A stretch of 6,612 nt of DNA from Thermoplasmata archaeon (GCA_030039915.1 JASHUP010000062.1:1-6612), one strand, 5' to 3'. Positions 1 to 6,255 are shown, counted from the stretch's first letter. Numbers and translations: made by a program. The notes: generated by a model not told the origin, from the sequence alone.

Positions 1-503
1 TCGCCGGGATACTGGTTCGGCTGCATCTCGTAGATCTGGCGGGTGAAGTACGCGTTGAAGTTCCAGAAGTCGACGAGCTCGGCGAGGTCGATCTCGGCCT
101 CGTACGGGTTCTTCGAGTGGTTCAGCATGATCGCGGCGATGTTGCGGGTGCGGCGCGGACCCGCGAGGAGCGTCGCCGCCTTCTGGAAGACCGCGACCCG
201 GTGATACCAGTCGAGGCTCGCCCAGCGGTCGTGGGCGGCGAGCGCGCTCTCGACCGCGGCGCGCAGCTCGGATTCCCCGGCGACAGAGGCGTGCGCGAGG
301 ACCACACCGTGGTCGTCCGGGGCCCGGACGTCGACCGGGTCGCCGGTCCGCACCTCTTTCCCGTCGATGACGAGCGGGATCTCCACCGTCGTCGTTCGCA
401 TGGATGCGAGGGCGTCTTCGAGCCGCTTCCGGTCGGGGGAACCGGGAGCGTACGATCGGATCGTGTTCACGTCGTTGCTCGGCCGCTCGACGTTCCAAAT
501 CAT
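1..503 (-). CDS. pruA: Delta-1-pyrroline-5-carboxylate dehydrogenase (L-glutamate gamma-semialdehyde dehydrogenase), N-terminal part, cut by window edge
   Basis: This is the second enzyme of proline breakdown, oxidising L-glutamate gamma-semialdehyde (from pyrroline-5-carboxylate) to glutamate with NAD(P)+ in the cytoplasm. Reading the minus strand from the ATG at 503 gives 167 continuous codons to the window edge. The N-terminus has the family's usual opening: SYAPGSPDRKRLEDAL at residues 18-33, then EIPLVIDGKEVRTGD at about 41-55. Further in come AGPRRTRNIAAIMLNHSKNP and EAEIDLAELVDFWNFNA, which match the helix region of ALDH4A1-type enzymes (from memory, human ALDH4A1 has a closely similar AEIDAAAELIDFFRFNA stretch). 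The Rossmann core, catalytic Cys and Glu lie outside the window, so activity cannot be judged. The gene is head to head with the proline-dehydrogenase-like pair at 608-3851, which strongly supports the function. The start is the first ATG giving a normal-length N-terminus; no strong Shine-Dalgarno is present (only GGGGT at about 509-513). No ORF listing covered this gene because it is partial. Confidence 0.92.
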   Translation of the reverse strand, partial: MIWNVERPSNDVNTIRSYAPGSPDRKRLEDALASMRTTTVEIPLVIDGKEVRTGDPVDVRAPDDHGVVLAHASVAGESELRAAVESALAAHDRWASLDWYHRVAVFQKAATLLAGPRRTRNIAAIMLNHSKNPYEAEIDLAELVDFWNFNAYFTRQIYEMQPNQYPG

Positions 504-607
504 GAGAGACCCCACGGGACGAACGCCCCTAACGGTTTCGTGAACTGCCGTTGATACGGGGTTAATGACCGACCCCCCACCTTGAATGAGGCACTCAGAG
601 GGTCTGC
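504..607. promoter_or_regulatory. Divergent promoter region between the P5C dehydrogenase gene and the dehydrogenase alpha/beta operon
   Basis: This 104-bp gap is the only space available for promoters of two divergent, functionally linked transcription units. The best TATA-like element is GGTTAATGACC at 560-570. On the plus strand it would place a start near 590, giving a leader of about 18 nt before ATG 608, with a weak GAGGGT Shine-Dalgarno at 598-603. On the minus strand the same AT-rich core could place a start near 538. Alternatively, CCGTTAGGGG read on the minus strand (535-526) would give a nearly leaderless P5C dehydrogenase transcript. An interrupted inverted repeat is present: CCCCTAACGG (526-535) against CCGTT-GATA-CGGGG (548-561). 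It is a possible operator for a shared regulator. The region is seen directly; the assignment of individual elements is tentative. Confidence 0.5.
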
Positions 608-2701
608 ATGTCCTCCGACCGGGTCGAACGACACCCCATCCTGACGGTCCCGGACCGCCCGGAGACGGTCGAGTTCCGCTTCGACGGACGGCGTCTCGAG
701 GCCCGACGATCCGAGATGATCTCCTCCGCGCTCTTCGCGAACGGGATCCAGGTCTTCGGGCGCCATCGGCGGGACGGCTCGCCTCAGGGGATCTTCTGCG
801 CGAACGGCCAGTGCGCGCAGTGCCTCGTGCTCGCGGACGGGCTGCCCGTGAAGGCGTGCATCACCGCGGTGCGGCCCGGCATGGACGTGCGAGCGCTCTC
901 GGATCTTCCCGCGCTCCTCGCGGACGACGCTCCGCTCCGTCTCAAGCGGGAGGTCGTCGAGGTCGAGACGGACGTGCTGATCGTCGGCGGCGGCCCGGCC
1001 GGGCTCACGGCGGCGGCCGAGCTGGGCGCGAACCACGTGCGCTGCCTCCTTTGCGACGATAAGCAGGTCCTCGGCGGGAAGTTGAGCCTCCAGACGCACA
1101 ACTTCTTCGGCTCGGTCGAGGACTGCTACGCCGGAACGCGCGGCACGGAGATCGGCCGCACGCTCGAGGAGAAGGCGCGGGCGCAGAAGTCGGTCGACCT
1201 GTGGACCGATGCGCCGGTCGTCGGCCTCTTCGAGCACGGCGTCGCCGGGGTCGTGCACCAGGGCCGGTTCACGCTCGTGCGCCCGAAATGCATGCTGGTC
1301 GCCGCCGGCGCGCGCGAGAAGGCGCTCGCGTTCGCCGGCGCGGACCTGCCGGGGGTCTACGGCGCAGGGGCGTTCCAGACGCTCGTCAACCGGGACCTGG
1401 TGAAGCCGTCCCAACGCCTGTTCATCATCGGCGGCGGGAACGTCGGCCTGATCGTCGCCTACCAGGCCCTGCAGGCCGGGATCGACGTCGTCGGCCTTGC
1501 CGAGATGTTGCCGGAATGCGGGGGCTACAAGGTACACCGCGACAAGATCCTCCGGCTCGGGGTGCCCGTCTACACGTCGCACACGGTACTGCGTGCCGAG
1601 GGACGGGACCGGGTCGAGCGGGTCCTGATCGCTCGGGTCGACGAGCAGTTCCAACCGATCCCGGGGTCGGAGCGTTCGTTCGACGTCGACACCGTGCTGG
1701 TGGCGGTCGGGCTCTCCTCGGTGAACGAGCTCTTCGCGGAAGGCCGGCGCCTCGGCATGCGCGTCTACTCCGCCGGGGACGCCCGCGAGATCGCCGAAGC
1801 GTCCGCGGCCATGTTCTCCGGCAAGATCGCCGCCCGGACGATCCTCACCGACCTCGGGGTGCCGACCGAGGTCCCGTCGGAATGGATCGCGACCCAGCAG
1901 ATGCTCTGCTCGCATCCGGGGCCGGTCCTCGGCCCGTACCCCCCACCCTCCCAGAGGAGCGTCTACCCGATCCTTCGGTGCGCGCAGGAGATCCCGTGCA
2001 ATCCGTGCACCGACGTCTGCATCACGGACGGGATCGTGATCCCCGAGGGGAACCTCCTCGGGCGACCGCGACTCGTCGGGGACTGCGTGGGGTGCTTGAA
2101 GTGCGTCGCGATCTGCCCGGGACTCGCGATCTCCCTCGTCGATACGCGCCACGACCCCGGTCGAACGACCGCGCGCGTGACCGTGCCGTGGGAGATGCCG
2201 GAAGAACTCGTGCACGTCGGCGACGAGGTGCCGACCACGGGCAACGAAGGCGAACCGGTCGGCGTCGGGAAGGTGCTGCGCATCCTCTCGGGGAAGTCGC
2301 TGAACCGCCGCCGATTGATGGTCCTCGAGGTCCCGTTCGCCGACGCGGAGAAGGTCGCCGGGGTTCGCATCCGTACCCCCGAGCCTCCGAGCGTCCCGCG
2401 GTCGGTGCTGCCCGTCACCGACGACGAGGTCGTGGTCTGCCGCTGCGAGCGGGTCACGAAGCAGATGATCGTCGACTTCGTCCGCGAGACCGGGAGCCGC
2501 GACATGAACGCGGTCAAGGCCGCGCTGCGCAGCGGCATGGGACCGTGCGGCGGAAAGACCTGCGCGGAGCTGACGCTCCGCATCTTCCGCGAGCTCGGGG
2601 TGGACACGAAGGCCGTCACGCCGCCGGTGCACCGGCCGTTCACCCAGGAGGTACCGATGAAGGCGTTCCTGGTGGAATGTGAGAGCTCCAGCGCAGTTTG
2701 A
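608..2701 (+). CDS. Fused iron-sulfur flavoprotein, alpha subunit of a proline/sarcosine/hydroxyproline-type dehydrogenase
   Basis: The 697-residue protein looks like the electron-transfer subunit of a heteromeric amino-acid dehydrogenase, probably dye-linked L-proline dehydrogenase. Four modules follow one another. A 2Fe-2S domain of the Fer2_4/HcnA/sarcosine-oxidase type has cysteines at 64, 69, 72 and 84 (C-x4-C-x2-C-x11-C). A two-nucleotide-binding flavoprotein core has the FAD motif GGGPAG at 127-132 and a second dinucleotide motif GGGNVG at 275-280, with a typical closing YSAGD at 387-391. A ferredoxin-like region has cysteines at 458, 464, 467 and 471, then 493, 496, 499 and 503 followed by proline, suggesting 4Fe-4S clusters. 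A C-terminal BFD-like 2Fe-2S domain has C611-x-C613 and C647-x4-C652. Thermococcales enzymes split these functions over several subunits; here they are one chain. There is no aminomethyltransferase-like C-terminal domain as in sarcosine oxidase alpha. The gene overlaps the beta gene by 23 nt, so translation is probably coupled. The ATG at 608 has a weak SD (GAGGGT). The exact substrate is inference from context. Confidence 0.9.
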   Translation: MSSDRVERHPILTVPDRPETVEFRFDGRRLEARRSEMISSALFANGIQVFGRHRRDGSPQGIFCANGQCAQCLVLADGLPVKACITAVRPGMDVRALSDLPALLADDAPLRLKREVVEVETDVLIVGGGPAGLTAAAELGANHVRCLLCDDKQVLGGKLSLQTHNFFGSVEDCYAGTRGTEIGRTLEEKARAQKSVDLWTDAPVVGLFEHGVAGVVHQGRFTLVRPKCMLVAAGAREKALAFAGADLPGVYGAGAFQTLVNRDLVKPSQRLFIIGGGNVGLIVAYQALQAGIDVVGLAEMLPECGGYKVHRDKILRLGVPVYTSHTVLRAEGRDRVERVLIARVDEQFQPIPGSERSFDVDTVLVAVGLSSVNELFAEGRRLGMRVYSAGDAREIAEASAAMFSGKIAARTILTDLGVPTEVPSEWIATQQMLCSHPGPVLGPYPPPSQRSVYPILRCAQEIPCNPCTDVCITDGIVIPEGNLLGRPRLVGDCVGCLKCVAICPGLAISLVDTRHDPGRTTARVTVPWEMPEELVHVGDEVPTTGNEGEPVGVGKVLRILSGKSLNRRRLMVLEVPFADAEKVAGVRIRTPEPPSVPRSVLPVTDDEVVVCRCERVTKQMIVDFVRETGSRDMNAVKAALRSGMGPCGGKTCAELTLRIFRELGVDTKAVTPPVHRPFTQEVPMKAFLVECESSSAV
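2646..2659 (+). promoter_or_regulatory. Strong Shine-Dalgarno (AGGAGGT) plus ATG inside the alpha tail, opening a 14-codon frame
   Basis: AGGAGGT at 2646-2652 is followed after four bases by ATG at 2657-2659. This is the best Shine-Dalgarno/start pair in the window, yet the ATG is in the alpha frame and reads only 14 codons to the alpha stop at 2699-2701. The beta gene is in a different frame and has to start at GTG 2679. The same site also forms ATGA (2657-2660), with the TGA in the beta frame. It may be chance (codons for QEVP), an internal start that loads ribosomes for coupled re-initiation at GTG 2679, or a sign of an indel near the junction. Confidence 0.45.
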
Positions 2702-3851
2702 CGCCATCGTCATCGGCGCCGGGTCGGTCGGCAACCCGACCGCCTATTTCCTCGAGCGCGAGGGGCTTCGCACGCTGGTCCTGGAGGAACTCGCCTCGAG
2801 CGGCCAGGGCCAGAACAAGGCCGCGATCGGCGGGGTCCGCGCGACGCACTCCGACCCCGCGAAGATCGGGCTCGGCCAGCAGAGCCTCGAGGTCTTCTCT
2901 CGATGGAAGGAGGAGACCGGCACCGACATCGGCTGGAAGAAGGGCGGCTACTGCTTCCCGGCGTGGGACGAGAAGGTCGAGGCGACCGTGAAGGGCCTTC
3001 TCCCGGTCCAGAAGCGCTTCCACCTGAACATCGACTGGCTCGGCCCGTCGGAGCTGCGCGGGGTCGTCCCCGGGATCAATGAGGATGGACTGCGCGGCGG
3101 GACCTACTCGCCCGACGACGGCCAGGTGAGCCCGCTCCTGGCGGCCCAGTCGTTCACGAGCGAGGCGGTCCGACTCGGGGCGGTCTACCGCTACCGCGAG
3201 CCGGTGACGTCCCTCGTCACGCAGGGGAACGCGGTCGTCGGGGTCCGCACCGAAAAGGAGGAGTACCGCGCCCCGACGGTGGTCAACGCTTCCGGCGTTC
3301 GGGCGACCGAGATCTCCCGGATGGCGGGCGTCGACACCCCGGTCGCCCCGGACAGCCACGAAGGCGGGATCTCCGCGCCGGTCGCGCCGTTCCTCGACCC
3401 GCTCGTGGTCGACCTGCGCCCGGGTCCCGAGGGGAGGACGATCAACTTCTACTTCGGCCAGGACGCGAACGGCCAGATCATCTTCTGCTACACTCCGAAG
3501 GTGCCGATCGCCGGGACGGACCGGAACTCGACCTCCGAGTTCATGCCGACCGTCGCGGCGCGCCTGGTCGAGGTGCTCCCGCGCTTGAAGAACCTCACGA
3601 TCCGCCGCGTCTGGCGCGGCCTCTACCCGATGACCCCCGACGGGATTCCCGTGATCGGCCGAGCCCCGAACGTGGAGGGGTTCGTCCTCGGGGTCGGGAT
3701 GTGCGGCCAGGGGTTCATGCTCGGCCCGGGGGTCGCGCGGAACCTCGCTTCCCTCATCGCCCGGGGCGTGCCGCTCCTCGACCGCGAGGTCTTCGACCTC
3801 GTGAGCCCGGCGCGGGATTTCTACCGGGGCAAGAAAGAGGCGCTGAAGTAA
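2679..3851 (+). CDS. FAD-dependent amine dehydrogenase (DAO family), probable beta (catalytic) subunit of proline dehydrogenase
   Basis: The 390-residue protein belongs to the DAO/GlpO flavoprotein superfamily, in the group containing archaeal L-proline dehydrogenase beta, sarcosine oxidase beta and HcnC. It would carry the substrate site and pass electrons to the iron-sulfur subunit encoded just upstream. The N-terminal Rossmann motif is AIVIGAGSVGNPTAY at 9-23, with the ribose-binding acid near E36. The middle has GGYCFPAW at 89-96. The C-terminal FAD-closing region is WRGLYPMTPDGIPVIG at 312-327 and GMCGQGFMLGPG at 340-351, as expected for the family, and the length is normal. No signal peptide or membrane segment is seen, so it is cytoplasmic. 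The GTG at 2679 is the first start codon after the in-frame stop at 2658; it overlaps alpha by 23 nt and has a GGTGG at 2671-2675 that is rather close. Proline is preferred as substrate because of the divergent P5C dehydrogenase; sarcosine or hydroxyproline remain possible. Confidence 0.88.
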   Translation: MRAPAQFDAIVIGAGSVGNPTAYFLEREGLRTLVLEELASSGQGQNKAAIGGVRATHSDPAKIGLGQQSLEVFSRWKEETGTDIGWKKGGYCFPAWDEKVEATVKGLLPVQKRFHLNIDWLGPSELRGVVPGINEDGLRGGTYSPDDGQVSPLLAAQSFTSEAVRLGAVYRYREPVTSLVTQGNAVVGVRTEKEEYRAPTVVNASGVRATEISRMAGVDTPVAPDSHEGGISAPVAPFLDPLVVDLRPGPEGRTINFYFGQDANGQIIFCYTPKVPIAGTDRNSTSEFMPTVAARLVEVLPRLKNLTIRRVWRGLYPMTPDGIPVIGRAPNVEGFVLGVGMCGQGFMLGPGVARNLASLIARGVPLLDREVFDLVSPARDFYRGKKEALK

Positions 3852-3862
3852 CGACGCTGGCC

Positions 3863-5239
3863 CTACGGCGGCTCCCGGCCGACGAGGTCGTAGTATCGGT
3901 AGGCCGCTTCGCCGGCGGCGAAGCAGTACTTGAGCGTCGAGAACCCGCTCTTCAATTCGGCCGCGGCGGCGAGGACCTCGTCTTGGGACTTTCCCTTGTG
4001 GAGCAGGTCGTCGAACAGGTCGGCGATCCGCGTCATCTCGGCCTCGCGCATCCCGACCCGCGTCACCTCGGGAGTCCCGAGCCGCACGCCGCCCGGGTGC
4101 TTCGGGCTCTTGTCACCGGGAAGGAGGTTCTTGTTCGCGATCACGCCCGCGTCCGCGAGCCGCTTCGCCACGGCCTCCCCACCGCCCTCCTTCTCGACCC
4201 GGACCGCGATCGTGTGCGAGCGGGTGAAGCCGAGGTCGGCGGCGAGCACGTCAAAGCCCCGGTCGTGGAGCGCCTGGGCGAGCGCGCGCGCGTTCGCGAC
4301 GGTCTGTCGGGCGTAGTCGCGTCCGAACTCAAGATGCTCGGCGAGGCTCACCGCGAGCGCGGCCATCTCGTTCAGGTGGTGGTTGCTCGTGACCCCGGGG
4401 AACGCGCCGCCTTGCAAGCGCTTCACGACCTCGGAGTCCTCGGTCGAGCCGAGCAGGATCCCGTGCTGCGGGCCGGGGAGGGTCTTGTGGGTCGACGCGC
4501 TCATCACGGTGCACCCTTCGTGGAGCGGGTCCTGGAACTGCCCGCCCGCGATCAGGCCGAGGACGTGGGCGCCGTCGTACCAGCCGCGGGCACCGATCTC
4601 CTCGAGCGTCGGCCGGAGCTCGTCGAGCGGCATTGGAAATAGGAAGAGCGAGAGCCCGAACAGGCAGACCTTCGGGCGGACCGCCTTCAGGATCTCGCGC
4701 GTGCGGGGGACGTCGATCGTCATCCGCTCGGCGTCCCAGGCGTAGTAGACCGGCTTCACGCCGCGCAGCCCGAACGCCCCGAACGCGGCGCTCGAGATGT
4801 GCGCCCCGTCCGCGAGCCGGCTCGTCCCGACCAGGTCGCCGGGTTCGGTGAGCGCCTTCAGCACCGCGAGGTTCGCGACCGTGCCCGAGACGGCGCGGAC
4901 GTCCGCGAACGAGCAGCGGAAGAGCCGCTTGGCGAGCGCGAGGCAGAGCTCCTCGACCTCGTCGACCTGCTCGTTCCCCTCGTAGTAGCGCTCCCCGGGA
5001 AGCCCTTCGGCGTAGCGGGAGTGGAAGTCGCTGATGAGCATCTCCTTCGCGTACGGGGAGAGGAGGTTCTCGCTCGCGATGAGCGGGATCGCCCGCTCGA
5101 AGCGCTTCGAGTGCCGGCGTACTGCGTCGCGGACGCGGGCGACCGTTTGCGCCATCTCACCCGGAGCGGGAGGGGCCGCAACGGCCCCGCCCACCCCCCG
5201 GTTTCCAGTGGACCCTGCGGCCTCCCCATGCGCTGCCAT
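3863..5239 (-). CDS. glyA: Serine hydroxymethyltransferase (PLP-dependent)
   Basis: This enzyme interconverts serine and glycine, moving the one-carbon unit to tetrahydrofolate or, in many archaea, tetrahydromethanopterin. The 458-residue reading has the family signatures in order: IPLIASEN at 51-58, RYAEGLPGERYYEGNEQVDEVE at 75-96, DGAHVLGLIAGG at 222-233 (the PLP-contacting Asp and nearby His), STHKTLPGPQHG at 249-260 with the PLP lysine at K252, and GGVRLGTPEVTRVGM at 383-397 with the substrate-carboxylate Arg at 386. The first 28 residues are Ala/Gly/Pro-rich and not family-like; the conserved part starts at about M29 (ATG at 5155). I keep the start at 5239 because the TATA box at 5284-5293 would give a leader of about 22 nt there, whereas 5155 needs a leader of about 107 nt and its GGTGAG abuts the ATG. 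Either start is possible. The gene converges on the dehydrogenase pair, with an 11-bp gap and no obvious terminator between them. Confidence 0.94.
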   Translation of the reverse strand: MAAHGEAAGSTGNRGVGGAVAAPPAPGEMAQTVARVRDAVRRHSKRFERAIPLIASENLLSPYAKEMLISDFHSRYAEGLPGERYYEGNEQVDEVEELCLALAKRLFRCSFADVRAVSGTVANLAVLKALTEPGDLVGTSRLADGAHISSAAFGAFGLRGVKPVYYAWDAERMTIDVPRTREILKAVRPKVCLFGLSLFLFPMPLDELRPTLEEIGARGWYDGAHVLGLIAGGQFQDPLHEGCTVMSASTHKTLPGPQHGILLGSTEDSEVVKRLQGGAFPGVTSNHHLNEMAALAVSLAEHLEFGRDYARQTVANARALAQALHDRGFDVLAADLGFTRSHTIAVRVEKEGGGEAVAKRLADAGVIANKNLLPGDKSPKHPGGVRLGTPEVTRVGMREAEMTRIADLFDDLLHKGKSQDEVLAAAAELKSGFSTLKYCFAAGEAAYRYYDLVGREPP

Positions 5240-5283
5240 GAACCCACGCCTCTCGAACGGTGCGGGACCTCACCTCCTTGAGG

Positions 5284-5293
5284 CCATATATGG
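5284..5293. promoter_or_regulatory. Palindromic TATA box CCATATATGG serving two divergent genes
   Basis: CCATATATGG is a perfect 10-bp palindrome centred at 5288.5. It is the only strong AT-rich element between the serine hydroxymethyltransferase and thioesterase genes. Going right, the ATG at 5317 lies 28 bp from the centre, so the thioesterase mRNA would be leaderless or nearly so. Going left, a start near 5262 would give a leader of about 22 nt before ATG 5239. Archaeal TATA boxes typically centre about 26-27 bp before the start. Divergent use is inference; orientation by a BRE could not be assigned. Confidence 0.65.
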
Positions 5294-5316
5294 ACCGTGA
5301 CCGTCGCCGCGTTGCC

Positions 5317-5778
5317 ATGCCCCGCCCCTCGACTCCGTCCACCGCGTCCCGTCCTTGGCCGGTCTCCCGTCGCTTCTACGTCTCCTTCCACGACCTCGAC
5401 GTCGTGAACCATCTCAACCACGCGGCCTACCTTCCCTACATGGAGACGCTCCGGTGCGACTACTATCTCCCCCTGCTCCACGACCCGGACCCGGCTCGGA
5501 TCGACCTCATCATCGCCGAAGTGACGTGTCGGTACCTCGTTCCCGTTCCGTACGGAACCGAGCTCGTCGGTGAAGTGGCGCCCGGCCGTCCCCTCGGCCG
5601 GACGAGCTTCTCCCTCCTCTACCGCTTCACGATCGCCGGCACGACCACCGTCACCGCTCGCGGCCGGAGCGTGAACGTCGTCTACGACTACGCGAAGGCG
5701 GCCAAGAAGGAGATCCCGCCCGAACGACGGCTCGTGCTCGAACGTGACGCGGTCGACCCGGCCGGCGAGGGCTGGTAG
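5317..5778 (+). CDS. Hotdog-fold acyl-CoA thioesterase, 4-hydroxybenzoyl-CoA thioesterase type
   Basis: The 153-residue protein is a YbgC/4HBT-like hotdog thioesterase, a family that hydrolyses acyl-CoA or acyl-carrier thioesters. The signature near the N-terminus is FHDLDVVNHLNHAAYLPYME at residues 24-43, corresponding to the family pattern with a catalytic Asp (D26 or D28), an H-x-N/H-N element and a Tyr/Glu helix. AEVTCRYLVPVPYGTEL at 67-83 and the later strand with RGRSVNVVYD at 115-124 complete the single hotdog fold. The start at 5317 is chosen because it lies 28 bp from the palindromic TATA centre, implying a leaderless mRNA, and because the upstream in-frame ATG (5260) would place the TATA box inside the gene. 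The N-terminal 15 residues are Ser/Pro-rich and not conserved in the family. The substrate cannot be predicted; no acyl-CoA genes are adjacent. Confidence 0.88.
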   Translation: MPRPSTPSTASRPWPVSRRFYVSFHDLDVVNHLNHAAYLPYMETLRCDYYLPLLHDPDPARIDLIIAEVTCRYLVPVPYGTELVGEVAPGRPLGRTSFSLLYRFTIAGTTTVTARGRSVNVVYDYAKAAKKEIPPERRLVLERDAVDPAGEGW

Positions 5779-5836
5779 GGGCCAGCCTCTCCAGTGGAAA
5801 TGGAGGGGTGGGAGGGTCGGTGGGAGTCGCCCGTCG

Positions 5837-6130
5837 CTAGTAGGCGGGGTGGACGGGGTCGCGTCGCGGCATCGGCGGCGGCCAGGGAAGCGGCTCGATG
5901 AACCCGGGGTCGTCGGAAACGGTCTCGACCCGGTAGAGGATCCCGGTGCCTTTGAGCGCGTCGTGGATCTTCGCGAGCCGCTCGCGGAACTCCTTCTCGT
6001 TCGTCCATTCGAAGACGAGGTCGTGGGCTCCCATGATGAACGAGAGCCCGGCGACCGACTTGATGCGGTCGGAGATCTCGAGCGGAGAGAGGCTCTCCGG
6101 AGTGAAGTACAGGTCTACGTAACTGTGCAT
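5837..6130 (-). CDS. Stand-alone RAM (Lrp/AsnC ligand-binding) domain protein with proline-rich tail
   Basis: The 97-residue protein looks like a single RAM domain, the amino-acid-sensing half of Lrp/AsnC regulators, without a helix-turn-helix. Residues 1-71 show the alternating beta-alpha-beta-beta-alpha-beta pattern: HSYVDLYFTPE, a helix around SPLEISDRIKSVAGL, SFIMGAHDLVFEW (the usual G-x-x-D-L-V-x-x-W/V element), a helix NEKEFRERLAKIHDALKG, and ILYRVETV. Related stand-alone proteins in archaea assemble as oligomers and bind amino acids or modulate full-length Lrp proteins. The last 25 residues are Pro-rich (LPWPPPMPRR) and look disordered. The start at 6130 follows a TATA-like box at about 28 bp from the inferred transcription start, giving a leader of about 12 nt. 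No Shine-Dalgarno is seen. A longer in-frame reading to 6238 would swallow the promoter and is rejected. The target is unknown; control of the neighbouring amino-acid genes is only a guess. Confidence 0.75.
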   Translation of the reverse strand: MHSYVDLYFTPESLSPLEISDRIKSVAGLSFIMGAHDLVFEWTNEKEFRERLAKIHDALKGTGILYRVETVSDDPGFIEPLPWPPPMPRRDPVHPAY

Positions 6131-6161
6131 CGCGGGCAGAGTAACGTGAAAACGCGGCCCT

Positions 6162-6175
6162 CTCCTACTTAAATC
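6162..6175 (-). promoter_or_regulatory. TATA-type promoter of the RAM-domain gene
   Basis: Read on the minus strand, GATTTAAGTAGGAG spans 6175-6162. The TTTAAG core is the most AT-rich stretch in the gap. A start about 26-28 bp downstream (6142-6145) leaves a leader of about 12-15 nt before ATG 6130. Its last ten bases, TAAGTAGGAG, recur exactly at the SRP RNA promoter. Confidence 0.6.
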
Positions 6176-6255
6176 TCCCGCCTCCGCGGATTTCGCGGCG
6201 GTCCCCAATAGAGCGGATGACCGACCCCGGCCGACCACGGGGCTCGGCCCGGCGT

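Noticed and set aside
1201..2682. A 493-codon plus-strand frame inside the alpha gene
   Set aside because: Extremely Arg/Gly/Pro-rich with no recognisable motif; a frame-shifted shadow of the alpha gene.
500..2734. A 744-codon open frame on the minus strand opposite the alpha gene
   Set aside because: It is antisense to a protein with clear cysteine and nucleotide-binding motifs, is dominated by Arg/Asp/Glu/Ala/Gly-type shadow composition and shows no domain. Long antisense frames are normal in GC-rich DNA.
3701..4642. A 313-codon plus-strand frame running from the beta gene into the glyA antisense strand
   Set aside because: It covers the opposite strand of well-supported serine hydroxymethyltransferase and has no family features.
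5260..5316. Upstream ATG (5260) as the thioesterase start
   Set aside because: It would put the TATA box within the coding region and overlap the promoter of the divergent gene; the 5317 start matches the expected TATA distance.
5779..5836. Small inverted repeat CTCCA/TGGAG (5789-5793 and 5801-5805) between convergent thioesterase and RAM genes as a terminator
   Set aside because: Only five base pairs with a seven-base loop and no T-rich run on either strand, so a terminator cannot be supported.
6131..6238. N-terminal extension of the RAM-domain frame up to 6238
   Set aside because: It would place the TATA-like promoter inside the gene, adds no family-like sequence and has no internal support; the ATG at 6130 gives a normal RAM domain.
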